Positions 26,624 through 34,868 of a stretch of DNA of 64,000 nucleotides are shown one piece after another. The stretch lies in NCBI RefSeq assembly GCF_036985505.1, contig NZ_BTGQ01000002.1, positions 186,001 to 250,000 of the forward strand, in the 5' to 3' direction. The translations under genes were made by a program, and so were the position numbers. This stretch comes from Croceitalea sp947503285. GTDB taxonomy: Bacteria; Bacteroidota; Bacteroidia; Flavobacteriales; Flavobacteriaceae. The notes under the pieces are model-generated. The model was not told the DNA's origin. It saw only the letters and a program-made list of their open reading frames with translations, and ran no database searches. Positions within the stretch are counted from its first letter, which is position 1, and each line of letters begins with the position of its first letter.

Positions 26624-27748
26624 ATGACGACCAAAAATGAGATCATTATCAAGTCACCGGGAAGGATAAATTTGATTGGAGAACATATCGATTACAACGA
26701 TGGGTTCGTTTTACCGGCAGCAATAGACAAATGTATTTTGCTGCGGTTGACCATTAATGGGCATTCTAACCGCTGTACCGTGAAGAGTGAGGGGTTTACC
26801 AGTGTGCTGATCGCCGATTTAAATAATCTTGCAAAGGGCACGGAAGGTTGGCATAACTACGTGCTCGGCGTTATTGGTGAACTACAAAAATTGACCGATA
26901 AACTCTCTGGCTTCGATTGTACCATGCGTAGTACCGTTCCGGTCGGTTCGGGTGTAAGTTCATCAGCAGCATTGGCCTGTGGTCTAGCCTTTGGTTTGAA
27001 CGAACTTTTTAAATTGGGCCTTACCAAATGGGACTTGATAAAAATAGGGCAGCGAACAGAACACGATTATGTTGGAACAAAATGTGGAATCATGGACCAA
27101 TTTGCCAGTGTCATGGGCAAAGAGGGGCATTTCATGCTTTTAGATTGCAGGTCCCTAGCGTTCCAATATGTCGCAACGGAACTGGGGGATTATCGTATGC
27201 TTTTGTTAAATACCAATGTGTCGCACAACCTGTCTGACGGGGAATACAATATTAGAAGGGAACAATGTGAAAAAGGATTGGATATTTTAGTAAAGCGCTT
27301 TAATATTGACAGAACCTTCAGAAAGGTAACTTCAGAAATGCTTTTGAGCATCAAGACCGAGCTTGGCCCGTTACTTTTCAATCGCTGTTCTTACGTTATT
27401 GAAGAAATCAAAAGGGTGCAAAAAGCCGCAAGGGAACTCAAAAATGGTAATCTTGAAAGCGTAGGCATGCTGATGTACGAATCCCATGAAGGACTTGCTA
27501 AAAAATACGAGGTAAGTTGTGATGAACTTGACTTTTTGGTTGAACTCTCGAAAAACGAACCTGAGCTATTGGGGTCTCGAATGATGGGAGGTGGTTTTGG
27601 CGGTTGTACCCTTAACCTCATCCACAAAGATGCAATTGATGACTTCGTAAAAAAAGCTGCCAAGGCATACAAAAAAAGCTTTAATATCAATTTAAACCAC
27701 TTTCAGACCCAACCCAGTGAGGGAACGGCAATAATATCCAACTTTTGA
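26624..27748 (+). CDS. galK: Galactokinase GalK
   Basis: Phosphorylates galactose to galactose-1-phosphate, the first Leloir step. The 374-residue GHMP kinase has the galactokinase signature PGRINLIGEHIDYNDGFVLP (residues 10-29), the GHMP phosphate loop VPVGSGVSSSAALA (about 105-118), KCGIMDQFASVMG with the catalytic Asp (about 161) and the C-terminal GGGFGGCTLNL. It is 86 bases downstream of the alpha-galactosidase gene and directly coupled to galT. Confidence 0.96.
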   Translation: MTTKNEIIIKSPGRINLIGEHIDYNDGFVLPAAIDKCILLRLTINGHSNRCTVKSEGFTSVLIADLNNLAKGTEGWHNYVLGVIGELQKLTDKLSGFDCTMRSTVPVGSGVSSSAALACGLAFGLNELFKLGLTKWDLIKIGQRTEHDYVGTKCGIMDQFASVMGKEGHFMLLDCRSLAFQYVATELGDYRMLLLNTNVSHNLSDGEYNIRREQCEKGLDILVKRFNIDRTFRKVTSEMLLSIKTELGPLLFNRCSYVIEEIKRVQKAARELKNGNLESVGMLMYESHEGLAKKYEVSCDELDFLVELSKNEPELLGSRMMGGGFGGCTLNLIHKDAIDDFVKKAAKAYKKSFNINLNHFQTQPSEGTAIISNF

Positions 27749-27753
27749 GTAAA

Positions 27754-28785
27754 ATGGAACTAGGCGAACGACCCCATAGAAGATTTAATATCCTGACCGG
27801 AGAGTGGATTTTGGTTTCTCCGCATAGAACCAAGAGACCATGGCAGGGTAAAACGGAAAACGAGACCATTTTAAAACAATCGACCTATGACGAAAAATGC
27901 TATCTCTGCCCCGGGAATACCCGTGCGGGTGGTGCAATCAATGAAACCTACACGGACACCTATTCTTTTGTAAATGATTTTGGGGCCATTTTAATGGATG
28001 GTACTAAAACTACCCAAAAAAATGGACTGTTGATGAGCGAAACGGAATTGGGTATTTGTAAGGTCATTTGTTTTTCACCGAACCACAGTCTGACCTTACC
28101 GCTTATGAAAGTAACGGATATTGTCAAAGTGATCAAGCTCTGGAAAAAAGAGTACGCAGAATTGGGAGCCTTTGAGGAAATCAACCATATACAGATTTTT
28201 GAGAACAAAGGTGAGGTAATGGGCTGTAGCAATCCGCATCCGCATGGCCAGATTTGGGCGCAATCAACTATTCCAGAAGAACCAAGAAAAAAGGGAATCC
28301 AGCAAAAAATATATTTTGAAGAGCAGGGCCTAAGTCTTTTACAGGCTTATTTGGCCCAAGAGCTAAAAGCCAAAGAGCGTATCGTCTATGAAAATGATGA
28401 TTTTGTGGCCTTGGTACCATTTTGGGCCACTTGGCCTTATGAAACCATGATAATCCCCAGAAAACACTACCAACATATTGGTCAGCTAAGCAAAGTTGAA
28501 GAGACCTCATTCGCAGAGGCTATCAAAGTTCTAACGACCAAATATGATAACCTATTTGAGGTTTCTTTCCCCTATTCAGCAGGCATCCATCAATCCCCTA
28601 CCGATGGACTGGAACATAAAGAGTGGCATTTTCACATGTCTTTCTATCCCCCACTCTTACGTTCCGCAACTGTAAAAAAATTTATGGTCGGGTACGAGAT
28701 GTTCGCTAACCCCCAACGCGATATCACCGCAGAGCAGGCTGCCAAAATAATGAAAGCCCTTTCAACTAAGCATTATCTCGGTTGA
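27754..28785 (+). CDS. galT: Galactose-1-phosphate uridylyltransferase GalT
   Basis: Exchanges UDP between UDP-glucose and galactose-1-phosphate. The 343-residue HIT-superfamily protein has the metal-binding CYLCPGN (about 47-53), the GCSNPHPHGQIWAQ active-site motif with the nucleophilic His (about 160), and the second domain with FWATWPYE and SPTDGLEHKEWHFHM. Start ATG 27754 is six bases after the galK stop; a TTG overlapping that stop is less likely. No galE or galM is present within the window. Confidence 0.96.
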   Translation: MELGERPHRRFNILTGEWILVSPHRTKRPWQGKTENETILKQSTYDEKCYLCPGNTRAGGAINETYTDTYSFVNDFGAILMDGTKTTQKNGLLMSETELGICKVICFSPNHSLTLPLMKVTDIVKVIKLWKKEYAELGAFEEINHIQIFENKGEVMGCSNPHPHGQIWAQSTIPEEPRKKGIQQKIYFEEQGLSLLQAYLAQELKAKERIVYENDDFVALVPFWATWPYETMIIPRKHYQHIGQLSKVEETSFAEAIKVLTTKYDNLFEVSFPYSAGIHQSPTDGLEHKEWHFHMSFYPPLLRSATVKKFMVGYEMFANPQRDITAEQAAKIMKALSTKHYLG

Positions 28786-29048
28786 AGTCAGTACTAACAA
28801 AAACAATTTAGGTGCTTTTAATAATATCTAAGTATAATGCCCTTACCGCGATTGATTATTTAAAATTTTTGAAGGCACCTCAGGTCTTTTCGATAGGTAA
28901 CATCAAAAAACAGCAATGGCTTCCCAAAAAATGTTCGCAATCACAAAAGGTATTACCAAAAAAAAGAACCACGAGGCATAAAAGTTTTTTAGCATATTCT
29001 TTATATAAAAGTGTATTTTCAATCTAAAATTCAACAGTAAGGACCATC

Positions 29049-29516
29049 ATGACAACATTTGTTAAAAACCCGATTAAAACCCTATCACTAATCCACCTCG
29101 TGATGGTCGCCGGTCCACTTTTGGTCGGTACCATACTTTACCTCAATACCGATATCAAAATGGATGGAAGCATAGGCGATGATATTTTCGTGTACGTTTT
29201 CCCCTTGATGGCATTGGTCGGCATTTTTTCGAGCAAGTATATCTACAATATCTTATTGAACAATTTAAAAAAGAATGACGACCTGCAGCAGAAATTGGTA
29301 GGTTATCAAACAGCTTCATTCGTAAAATGGGGATTGCTAGAAGGACCTGCCTTATTGAACATCATGTGGTTCAGCACCAACGGAAACTTGTTGTTCTTGA
29401 CTGTTGGGGGCACGCTGCTTGTCTTTCTTTTTGTACAACGCCCCACTAAATCCAAAATAGAAAATGAACTCGAATTGAAAGGAGAACACAAAAGGGCTTT
29501 TGATAGGCTCGACTAA
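29049..29516 (+). CDS. Small integral membrane protein, unknown
   Basis: A 155-residue protein with four hydrophobic segments (about 12-30, 47-65, 90-108 and 113-130) and a charged C-terminal tail. No motif of a known transporter or enzyme was recognised. The gene starts after a 263-base gap in which no other gene was found, and the DUF1287 gene begins 13 bases after its stop, so the two may be co-transcribed. Confidence 0.7.
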   Translation: MTTFVKNPIKTLSLIHLVMVAGPLLVGTILYLNTDIKMDGSIGDDIFVYVFPLMALVGIFSSKYIYNILLNNLKKNDDLQQKLVGYQTASFVKWGLLEGPALLNIMWFSTNGNLLFLTVGGTLLVFLFVQRPTKSKIENELELKGEHKRAFDRLD

Positions 29517-29529
29517 ACCATTTCAATCT

Positions 29530-30120
29530 ATGTCAAGTAAATTCAGCTGTGTTATCATTATCGTAGTTCTAATCCATTGTTCGCAAGTACGGGCACAACA
29601 TGACTTTTTTCGTCAATTGGCCGATTCCGCACTTACATTGACCGAAGACAAGGTGACTTACGACCCAGCCTATTTTTCAATCGGCTACCCAAATGGTGAT
29701 GTCCCCAAAAACAAAGGCGTGTGTACCGATGTAGTCATACGGGCCTACCGAAAGGTGAATATTGATTTACAGAAAGAAGTCCATGAAGATATGGTGGGCA
29801 ATTTTGATTTGTATCCAAAAATATGGGGTCTGCGGCGCACGGATAAAAACATAGATCACCGGCGCGTACCCAATTTAATGACTTTTTTTGAACGCTTTGG
29901 CACTACCCTACCCATCAGCCAAAAAGCCCAAGATTACAGGGCAGGTGATATCGTATGTTGGAGCTTGGGCGGAGGGCTCACCCATATCGGTTTGGTTTCC
30001 AAACTAAGAAACCGTCAAGGAACAAGACCCCTTATCATTCATAATATTGGTGGCGGCCAGATACTGCAAGACTGCCTTTTTGACTATAAGATCATAGGGC
30101 ACTACCGCTATGAACCCTAA
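29530..30120 (+). CDS. DUF1287 family secreted protein (NlpC/P60-like fold)
   Basis: A 196-residue exported protein with a signal peptide (CVIIIVVLIHCSQVRAQ). It has the DUF1287 hallmarks: DPAYFSIGYPNGDVP, GVCTDVVIRAYR with a Cys in the place of the papain-like nucleophile, GDIVCWSLGGGLTHIGLVS with a His, and IIHNIGGG. This arrangement resembles NlpC/P60 peptidases and fits a cell-wall hydrolase, but the activity of DUF1287 proteins is not established. Start ATG 29530 was preferred to upstream codons that overlap the previous gene. Confidence 0.85.
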   Translation: MSSKFSCVIIIVVLIHCSQVRAQHDFFRQLADSALTLTEDKVTYDPAYFSIGYPNGDVPKNKGVCTDVVIRAYRKVNIDLQKEVHEDMVGNFDLYPKIWGLRRTDKNIDHRRVPNLMTFFERFGTTLPISQKAQDYRAGDIVCWSLGGGLTHIGLVSKLRNRQGTRPLIIHNIGGGQILQDCLFDYKIIGHYRYEP

Positions 30121-30210
30121 TTTAAGCGTCTAATGTTTGCTTACAGGCCTATGACCGCGCTTAAGAGGCCAACCCGAACACTATAAAACACTCAACAAAT
30201 CCATAAAAAT

Positions 30211-30240
30211 TTTGGGAACTCAAAATCTTTTCTATATTTG
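30211..30240 (+). promoter_or_regulatory. Promoter of the YtrA-type ABC transporter operon
   Basis: TTTG at 30211-30214 and TATATTTG at 30233-30240, 18 bases apart, a full Bacteroidota promoter. Transcription would begin near 30247, inside the palindromic operator that follows. Confidence 0.75.
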
Positions 30241-30241
30241 C

Positions 30242-30265
30242 AGTGTACTAGTTATCTAATACACT
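30242..30265. promoter_or_regulatory. Palindromic operator for the YtrA-type regulator
   Basis: Outer half-sites AGTGTA and TACACT are perfect complements 12 bases apart, and the inner TAG/CTA bases also pair (10 of 12 positions). GTGTA/TACAC is the known operator type of YtrA-subfamily GntR proteins. It covers the predicted start of transcription and ends four bases before the ATG, so the regulator encoded two genes downstream probably represses its own operon. Confidence 0.75.
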
Positions 30266-30269
30266 AGAT

Positions 30270-31109
30270 ATGATATCGATAAAAAGCTTGTATTATCACT
30301 ATCCGAAGAGCAGCATGGTACTGAACGATATCTCAGTCAATTTTGAACGGGGTAATATTTATGGGCTATTTGGTAAAAATGGTGAAGGCAAGAGTACGCT
30401 GCTCAAAATCATGTCGGGGCTACTATACGCAAAATCTGGCGAATATACCGTTGACCATAAAAGCGGGCTGCACAGAAACGCTCGCACGCTTCAACGGTTG
30501 TTCTTGGTGCCCGAAGATTTTGAATTGCCCGCGGTGACCATAGCAACCTATCAGAAAATAAACGGTCCGTTCTATACCAACTTTTCAAAAAAGCAATTTT
30601 ACCATTTGATAGCGGAATTTAAATTAGCACCTCAACATCATATTGCCAGACTCTCTTTTGGTCAAAAGAAAAAAGTATTGATAGCCTTTGGTATCGCTAC
30701 TAACACGCCAATTTTGCTTATGGACGAACCGACAAACGGGCTCGATATTCCATCCAAAAGTCAATTTCGTAAAATTATGGCCAGCATTGCCGACGAAAAC
30801 AAGTGCATCATAATTTCAACGCATCAGGTACGTGACCTTCATAGTCTCATCAACCATATACTTGTGCTTGATGAGGCCAAAGTTGTTTTTGATGCATCTT
30901 TGGCCAAGGTTTCAACCGAATTCTGGTTTGGCAAACGAAAAAGCACCGAAGATTCCATAATATATACCGAAGCCGGTTTTGGTGGTAAGAGCATTTTACC
31001 ACGTGGTAATAAAGAGGAGACGGAAGTAGACCTTGAACTGCTTTTCAGCGCAGTTCTGACGCAAAATACGGCAATCAATACTATACTAAAAACTAACGAT
31101 CATGACTAA
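30270..31109 (+). CDS. ABC transporter ATP-binding protein (YtrB-like)
   Basis: A 279-residue ATPase subunit with Walker A GLFGKNGEGKSTLL (about 33-46), the signature ARLSFGQKKKVLIA (about 128-141), Walker B ILLMDEPTNGLD (about 148-159) and the switch His in IISTHQVRDL. The C-terminal 60 residues are specific to this subfamily. It is the first gene of an operon with a permease (8-base overlap) and a YtrA-type regulator. Such transporters in Firmicutes respond to cell-wall stress; the substrate here is unknown. Confidence 0.92.
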   Translation: MISIKSLYYHYPKSSMVLNDISVNFERGNIYGLFGKNGEGKSTLLKIMSGLLYAKSGEYTVDHKSGLHRNARTLQRLFLVPEDFELPAVTIATYQKINGPFYTNFSKKQFYHLIAEFKLAPQHHIARLSFGQKKKVLIAFGIATNTPILLMDEPTNGLDIPSKSQFRKIMASIADENKCIIISTHQVRDLHSLINHILVLDEAKVVFDASLAKVSTEFWFGKRKSTEDSIIYTEAGFGGKSILPRGNKEETEVDLELLFSAVLTQNTAINTILKTNDHD

Positions 31110-31854
31110 AGGCTTCGATATGCATCGTGTCATCAATCACATCAAAAGAGATGTGGTATTGGTCAAAAGTACCATTGGCACGACCTTGTTGGTTTCAGCA
31201 GGATTGCTCTTTATGCTCTGCGTTCTTGCACAATTATGGGATAAAAAACTGGACAGCGATGAATTCATGGGGGCGTTTAGTCTTATCTATTTTATTTCTG
31301 GTTCGGTGCTGAGCTTTTCATTTTTTCGGGAAGCCCATCATGCCAAGGCGAATTCGCTATATTTCACCTTGCCCATTTCTTCATTTGAGCGTATCAGTGC
31401 TGTATGGTTGGCTACTGCAGTATTGTACACATTTGTATTTTCAATTATGGGTATTCTTGTTGGGTGCATGTCCATCTTTTTTGGCAGTCTATTCTTTGGG
31501 GCTGATTTCACCCTATCTGCACTGTTTTCAATGGGATATTGGCAAGCGGTTGCAGTGTACCTGACCATACAGCCAGTTTCCCTTTTTGGTGCCCTTACAT
31601 TTAAAAGTAACCGTATCGGCAAAACTTTACTGTTCATCGTTTTGACCGTTTTAGGTTTTGCCCTATTTAATATAATGACCTATGGTCTTCTCAACTACGG
31701 ATATGATGTTTTTGACGGAGGCCCTTTACGAAATCAGGCTATGGAAAAAACCGAAAGCGATTTATCAATTCTAGGAAAATCATTGTTTGTGATTATCTCA
31801 GGACCTATTCTATTAATAGTAACCTATTTTAAGCTCGTGGAAAGGGAAGTATAA
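31102..31854 (+). CDS. ABC transporter permease subunit
   Basis: A 250-residue membrane protein with six hydrophobic segments (for example TTLLVSAGLLFMLCVLAQL and LIYFISGSVLSFSFF near the N-terminus, and LFVIISGPILLIVTYF at the C-terminus). It overlaps the ATPase gene by eight bases, in an ATGACTAA junction, and is followed after three bases by the regulator. An ABC-2-like permease is the best reading; substrate unknown. Confidence 0.82.
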   Translation: MTKGFDMHRVINHIKRDVVLVKSTIGTTLLVSAGLLFMLCVLAQLWDKKLDSDEFMGAFSLIYFISGSVLSFSFFREAHHAKANSLYFTLPISSFERISAVWLATAVLYTFVFSIMGILVGCMSIFFGSLFFGADFTLSALFSMGYWQAVAVYLTIQPVSLFGALTFKSNRIGKTLLFIVLTVLGFALFNIMTYGLLNYGYDVFDGGPLRNQAMEKTESDLSILGKSLFVIISGPILLIVTYFKLVEREV

Positions 31855-31857
31855 CGA

Positions 31858-32220
31858 ATGGATTTTGACAATAGCAAACCTATTTACCTACAGATTGTGG
31901 ATTTCTTCTACGAGAACATTCTGGTGCGCAGATGGCAAGATGAAGAGCGGATTCCATCCGTACGTGAAGTAGCGGTTATGGTAGAGGTAAATCCGAATAC
32001 CGCCATTCGAGCCTTTAACCATTTGCAAGAGTTGGAAGTCATCTACAACAAAAGGGGTATTGGTTATTTTGTCTCAAAAGATGGTTATGCGAAAGTACTT
32101 GACATTAAAAGAAACGAATTCAAAGAACAAACACTGCCCGATGTTTTTAAACAAATGCGTTTGCTCGATGTCACCTTTGAAGAAGTAAAAAACCTATATG
32201 ACCAACATGAAAAAGAGTAA
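31858..32220 (+). CDS. GntR family regulator, YtrA subfamily
   Basis: A 120-residue regulator made of a winged helix (KPIYLQIVDFFYENILVRRW, RIPSVREVAVMVEVNPNTAI, RAFNHLQELEVI) with a very short C-terminal helical tail, the defining shape of the YtrA subfamily. It lies third in the ABC operon and is the likely ligand of the GTGTA/TACAC palindrome at the operon start. Confidence 0.9.
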   Translation: MDFDNSKPIYLQIVDFFYENILVRRWQDEERIPSVREVAVMVEVNPNTAIRAFNHLQELEVIYNKRGIGYFVSKDGYAKVLDIKRNEFKEQTLPDVFKQMRLLDVTFEEVKNLYDQHEKE

Positions 32221-32755
32221 TAGCATACTTATTGTTGCCTTCGCAGTTTTGGCACTGTTCTTTTTGGCCTTTCAACTTACCTTTCATACATATGTAAAAA
32301 AAGGGGAGGCAAGTGGAATCGGCACATATGTTTCTATAGAGCGCTCATTAACATCGTTCACTAAACTAAAGGTGAGAGATGAGGTTATGGTACATTATAC
32401 ACAAGACACACTGACACAGCTAAAAGTTGAAGCCCCCAAACACCTTTTGGATTCCCTAAAAACAAACGTAGAAAATAACGAACTGACCATAACAATCGGT
32501 GAGGCTCGCGTTGGCAATGACTCCATACTTCTATATATCAACAACCATCAGCTTAAGACCCTAGAGATAGGTACGGAGGCTTATTTTGAAAGTATGGATA
32601 CCCTTTTAGGTAAAGCCCTGCAATTGACCGTACAAGACAAAGGCATCGCAAAACTGAACCTCTCGTACGACAGCATTCATTGTAGAATAGCACCAGATTC
32701 AGAAGTAGTATTTAAAGGAACCCTAAAAAATATCGATTTTTCAAACTTGGAGTAA
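32207..32755 (+). CDS. Membrane-anchored GIN-domain-like (DUF2807) protein
   Basis: A 182-residue protein with an N-terminal membrane segment (SILIVAFAVLALFFLAFQ) and an extracytoplasmic beta-rich domain: SFTKLKVRDEVMVHY, then regular strand repeats that resemble a shortened GIN/DUF2807 fold. The reading frame also allows ATG at 32198; both starts lie inside the regulator gene, so translation is coupled. It belongs to the ABC operon. Function unknown. Confidence 0.7.
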   Translation: MKKSNSILIVAFAVLALFFLAFQLTFHTYVKKGEASGIGTYVSIERSLTSFTKLKVRDEVMVHYTQDTLTQLKVEAPKHLLDSLKTNVENNELTITIGEARVGNDSILLYINNHQLKTLEIGTEAYFESMDTLLGKALQLTVQDKGIAKLNLSYDSIHCRIAPDSEVVFKGTLKNIDFSNLE

Positions 32756-32806
32756 TTATTTATCAATCAATCATCAATTCACCGCCCTGACCAAGGTTGG
32801 GGCGGC

Positions 32807-32837
32807 ATCAATCAAAAAACGAACAATCATGAATTCA
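32807..32837 (+). repeat. Copied gene leader, copy 1
   Basis: A 31-base segment that contains CAAAAAACGAACAATCATG and the first codons of the gene at 32829. It is identical to copy 3 (34015-34045). A related ATCAATCATCAAT lies at 32766-32778, also repeated before copy 3. Confidence 0.85.
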
Positions 32838-33275
32838 GAACAATCAGGGGTTATGCCCCAATCTTTCTATGACCTCAAGGGTGTGCCCAAATGGCGTTGG
32901 TACCTGATGAAAACCTTTTATGCTTTTGTGTTTTTAGTATTCGGATATCAGATGTGGTCATCAATTATTACTGAAACCGAACTTTTAGATCCCCTGGAAG
33001 CAGTCGCTTACAGTTTTTGGGCAGCTTATGCTACATTGATGGGGTTTGGTATTCGCTATCCCCTTAAGATGATACCCCTGCTTTTGTTGCAACTGTTTTA
33101 CAAAACCCTGTGGTTGATTATTGCATATTTACCGCTAAAAGCAGCAGGAAGCCTCAACGATACCGCCCTTGAACTCTATAATGCCAATGGCATGGGAGCA
33201 TTATTGGATATCATAGTTATCCCTTGGGGCTATGTGTACCGCAACTATATAAAAACACTTTTTAAGCTTTCGTAA
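32829..33275 (+). CDS. Small membrane protein, unknown
   Basis: A 148-residue protein with three hydrophobic segments (MKTFYAFVFLVFGYQMW, AVAYSFWAAYATLMGFGI and MIPLLLLQLFYKTLWLIIAY). Its conserved-looking features are WRWYLMKTFYA near residue 24 and WGYVYRNYIKTLF near the C-terminus. No family recognised with certainty. The ATG is embedded in the 31-base leader shared with two following genes. Confidence 0.65.
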   Translation: MNSEQSGVMPQSFYDLKGVPKWRWYLMKTFYAFVFLVFGYQMWSSIITETELLDPLEAVAYSFWAAYATLMGFGIRYPLKMIPLLLLQLFYKTLWLIIAYLPLKAAGSLNDTALELYNANGMGALLDIIVIPWGYVYRNYIKTLFKLS

Positions 33276-33294
33276 CCAATACCATTACGTGTTA

Positions 33295-33321
33295 ATCAAA
33301 AAACGAACAATTATGGATTCA
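33295..33321 (+). repeat. Copied gene leader, copy 2
   Basis: CAAAAAACGAACAATTATG and the following codons, differing from copies 1 and 3 by C to T before the ATG and AAT to GAT at codon 2. It leads into the DUF4386 gene at 33313. Confidence 0.8.
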
Positions 33322-33999
33322 AACCGTAAAATCGGGCGAACTATCGGGGCTCTCTTTCTTGTCATTATCGCAACGGGGGTTCCATCGAATATGTTTCGAG
33401 GCCTATCATCTTCATTGGCAAGAACACCAGAATTTTTACAGACCATCAATACACGAGCTTTAGAAATGCGTTTTGTAGTGCTACTTAGCTTTACCACCCA
33501 TGTCATCTGGGTCATAGTCATAGGGCTATTGTATCCCTTGTTGAAAAAGTTCAGCCCTAAATTGGCTTTGGCTTTTTTGGCATTTTGGATTACCTCTTTT
33601 GCCATTGCCCTATTCGGAGACCTAAGTCACCTTTCCCTGATATCATTGGCAAAAGAGGCATTGCATTCATCGACCCACAATATCGAACAGTTTCAATTAC
33701 TGGGTTTGGCCAAAGTGAAAGACTATTTATGGTCCCATTTTATGGTACTGATACTTTATAGTTCTTCAACCTTTTTGTTTTTCTATTATCTCTTCAAGAC
33801 AAAAATGGTACCGCGTCTATTATCAGCTTGGGGCATGGTCGCCATGGTCATTGTTTTCACGGCAAGTTGGTTGAACGTTTTTGAACAATATGTGGGCATG
33901 TATCCCTTTTTCCATAATGGTCTGCATATGATGGTTTTCACGCTTTGGCTTTTGACCAAAGGATTTTCGAAAGGTAACAAGCTGCAAACCAATAGCTAA
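33313..33999 (+). CDS. DUF4386 family membrane protein
   Basis: A 228-residue membrane protein with six hydrophobic segments, beginning MDSNRKIGRTIGALFLVIIA. The start and the segments RKIGRTIGALFLVIIATGV and FLFFYYLFKTKMVPRLLSAW match the DUF4386 family of unknown function. The ATG at 33313 fits both the family and the shared leader; an ORF extension to 33289 lies within the leader and is not used. Confidence 0.8.
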   Translation: MDSNRKIGRTIGALFLVIIATGVPSNMFRGLSSSLARTPEFLQTINTRALEMRFVVLLSFTTHVIWVIVIGLLYPLLKKFSPKLALAFLAFWITSFAIALFGDLSHLSLISLAKEALHSSTHNIEQFQLLGLAKVKDYLWSHFMVLILYSSSTFLFFYYLFKTKMVPRLLSAWGMVAMVIVFTASWLNVFEQYVGMYPFFHNGLHMMVFTLWLLTKGFSKGNKLQTNS

Positions 34000-34014
34000 A
34001 GAACGTCATCAATC

Positions 34015-34045
34015 ATCAATCAAAAAACGAACAATCATGAATTCA
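34015..34045 (+). repeat. Copied gene leader, copy 3
   Basis: Identical over 31 bases to copy 1 (32807-32837), again ending in ATGAATTCA, and preceded by ATCAATCATCAAT as near copy 1. It leads into the DUF2306 gene at 34037. Confidence 0.85.
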
Positions 34046-34864
34046 AACAAACAGGTAATCGAAACGGCTTCGGGCCTAACATCCCCATTCAACGAATTAT
34101 TAAAGAACACGGCCATATTATGGTTCATCATGGCCGTAATCGGTCAATGGATTTTTGCCATTTATGTTGGTGCTTTCTATGGCGGCGCAGCTATACAGGG
34201 CGATTTTATGAAATGGAATCGTGTATTGCCCCATGGCTATGTTGAAGGTGAAACCATGGGCAATTTAGCTTCGGGCATTCACGTATTCCTTGCCATTGCT
34301 ATTTTAGTCGGTGGACCACTACAGTTCATCCCAAAGATTAGAAATCGATTCAGCAAATTTCACCGTTTTAACGGACGCCTTTATTTCTTTACTGTACTAC
34401 TGGTAAGCTTTAGCGGTGTTTTTATGGTTATTACCAAAGGTACTATCAGTGGTATTGTGGGTGATATCAGCATAAGCATCAACGCACTCCTCGTCTTTAT
34501 TTTTGCCACGGTGGCATGGCGCAAGGCAATCGCCAAAAAATTTGTGGAACACGGTCAATGGGCATTTCGTTTATTTTTAGCGGCGAGCGGGGTTTGGTTC
34601 TTTAGAATAGGATTAATGTTCTGGCTAATGGTCATGGGCGGTCCTGTTGGTTTCGACCCAGAAACCTTTCAAGGACCTTTTTTGGTATTCTTGGGCTTTG
34701 GACAGTACCTTGTTCCATTAACGATCTATGAGTTTTATCTGAAATCAAAAAACGCACAAACCTTCGGCAAGCTCTCCATGGCCATTGGTCTTTTGCTCTG
34801 TACCCTCATTATGGCCACTGGCATATTTGCTGCTACTATGGATATGTGGTTACCTCGAATATAA
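34037..34864 (+). CDS. DUF2306 family membrane protein
   Basis: A 275-residue protein with seven hydrophobic segments. The DUF2306 signature is visible: GGPLQFIPKIRNRFSKFHRF (about 95-114) followed by NGRLYFFTVLL, and the AIAKKFVEHGQWAFRLF segment. Function unknown; the conserved His residues could bind haem or metal, but this is speculation. It ends four bases before the convergent gldC stop. Confidence 0.82.
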   Translation: MNSNKQVIETASGLTSPFNELLKNTAILWFIMAVIGQWIFAIYVGAFYGGAAIQGDFMKWNRVLPHGYVEGETMGNLASGIHVFLAIAILVGGPLQFIPKIRNRFSKFHRFNGRLYFFTVLLVSFSGVFMVITKGTISGIVGDISISINALLVFIFATVAWRKAIAKKFVEHGQWAFRLFLAASGVWFFRIGLMFWLMVMGGPVGFDPETFQGPFLVFLGFGQYLVPLTIYEFYLKSKNAQTFGKLSMAIGLLLCTLIMATGIFAATMDMWLPRI

Positions 34865-34868
34865 CCTG

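Noticed and set aside
28812..29027. 71-codon ORF between galT and the 4-TM protein gene
   Set aside because: It starts with GTG, is Lys-rich without domain or signal, and has no recognisable promoter; it is ordinary AT-rich intergenic sequence.
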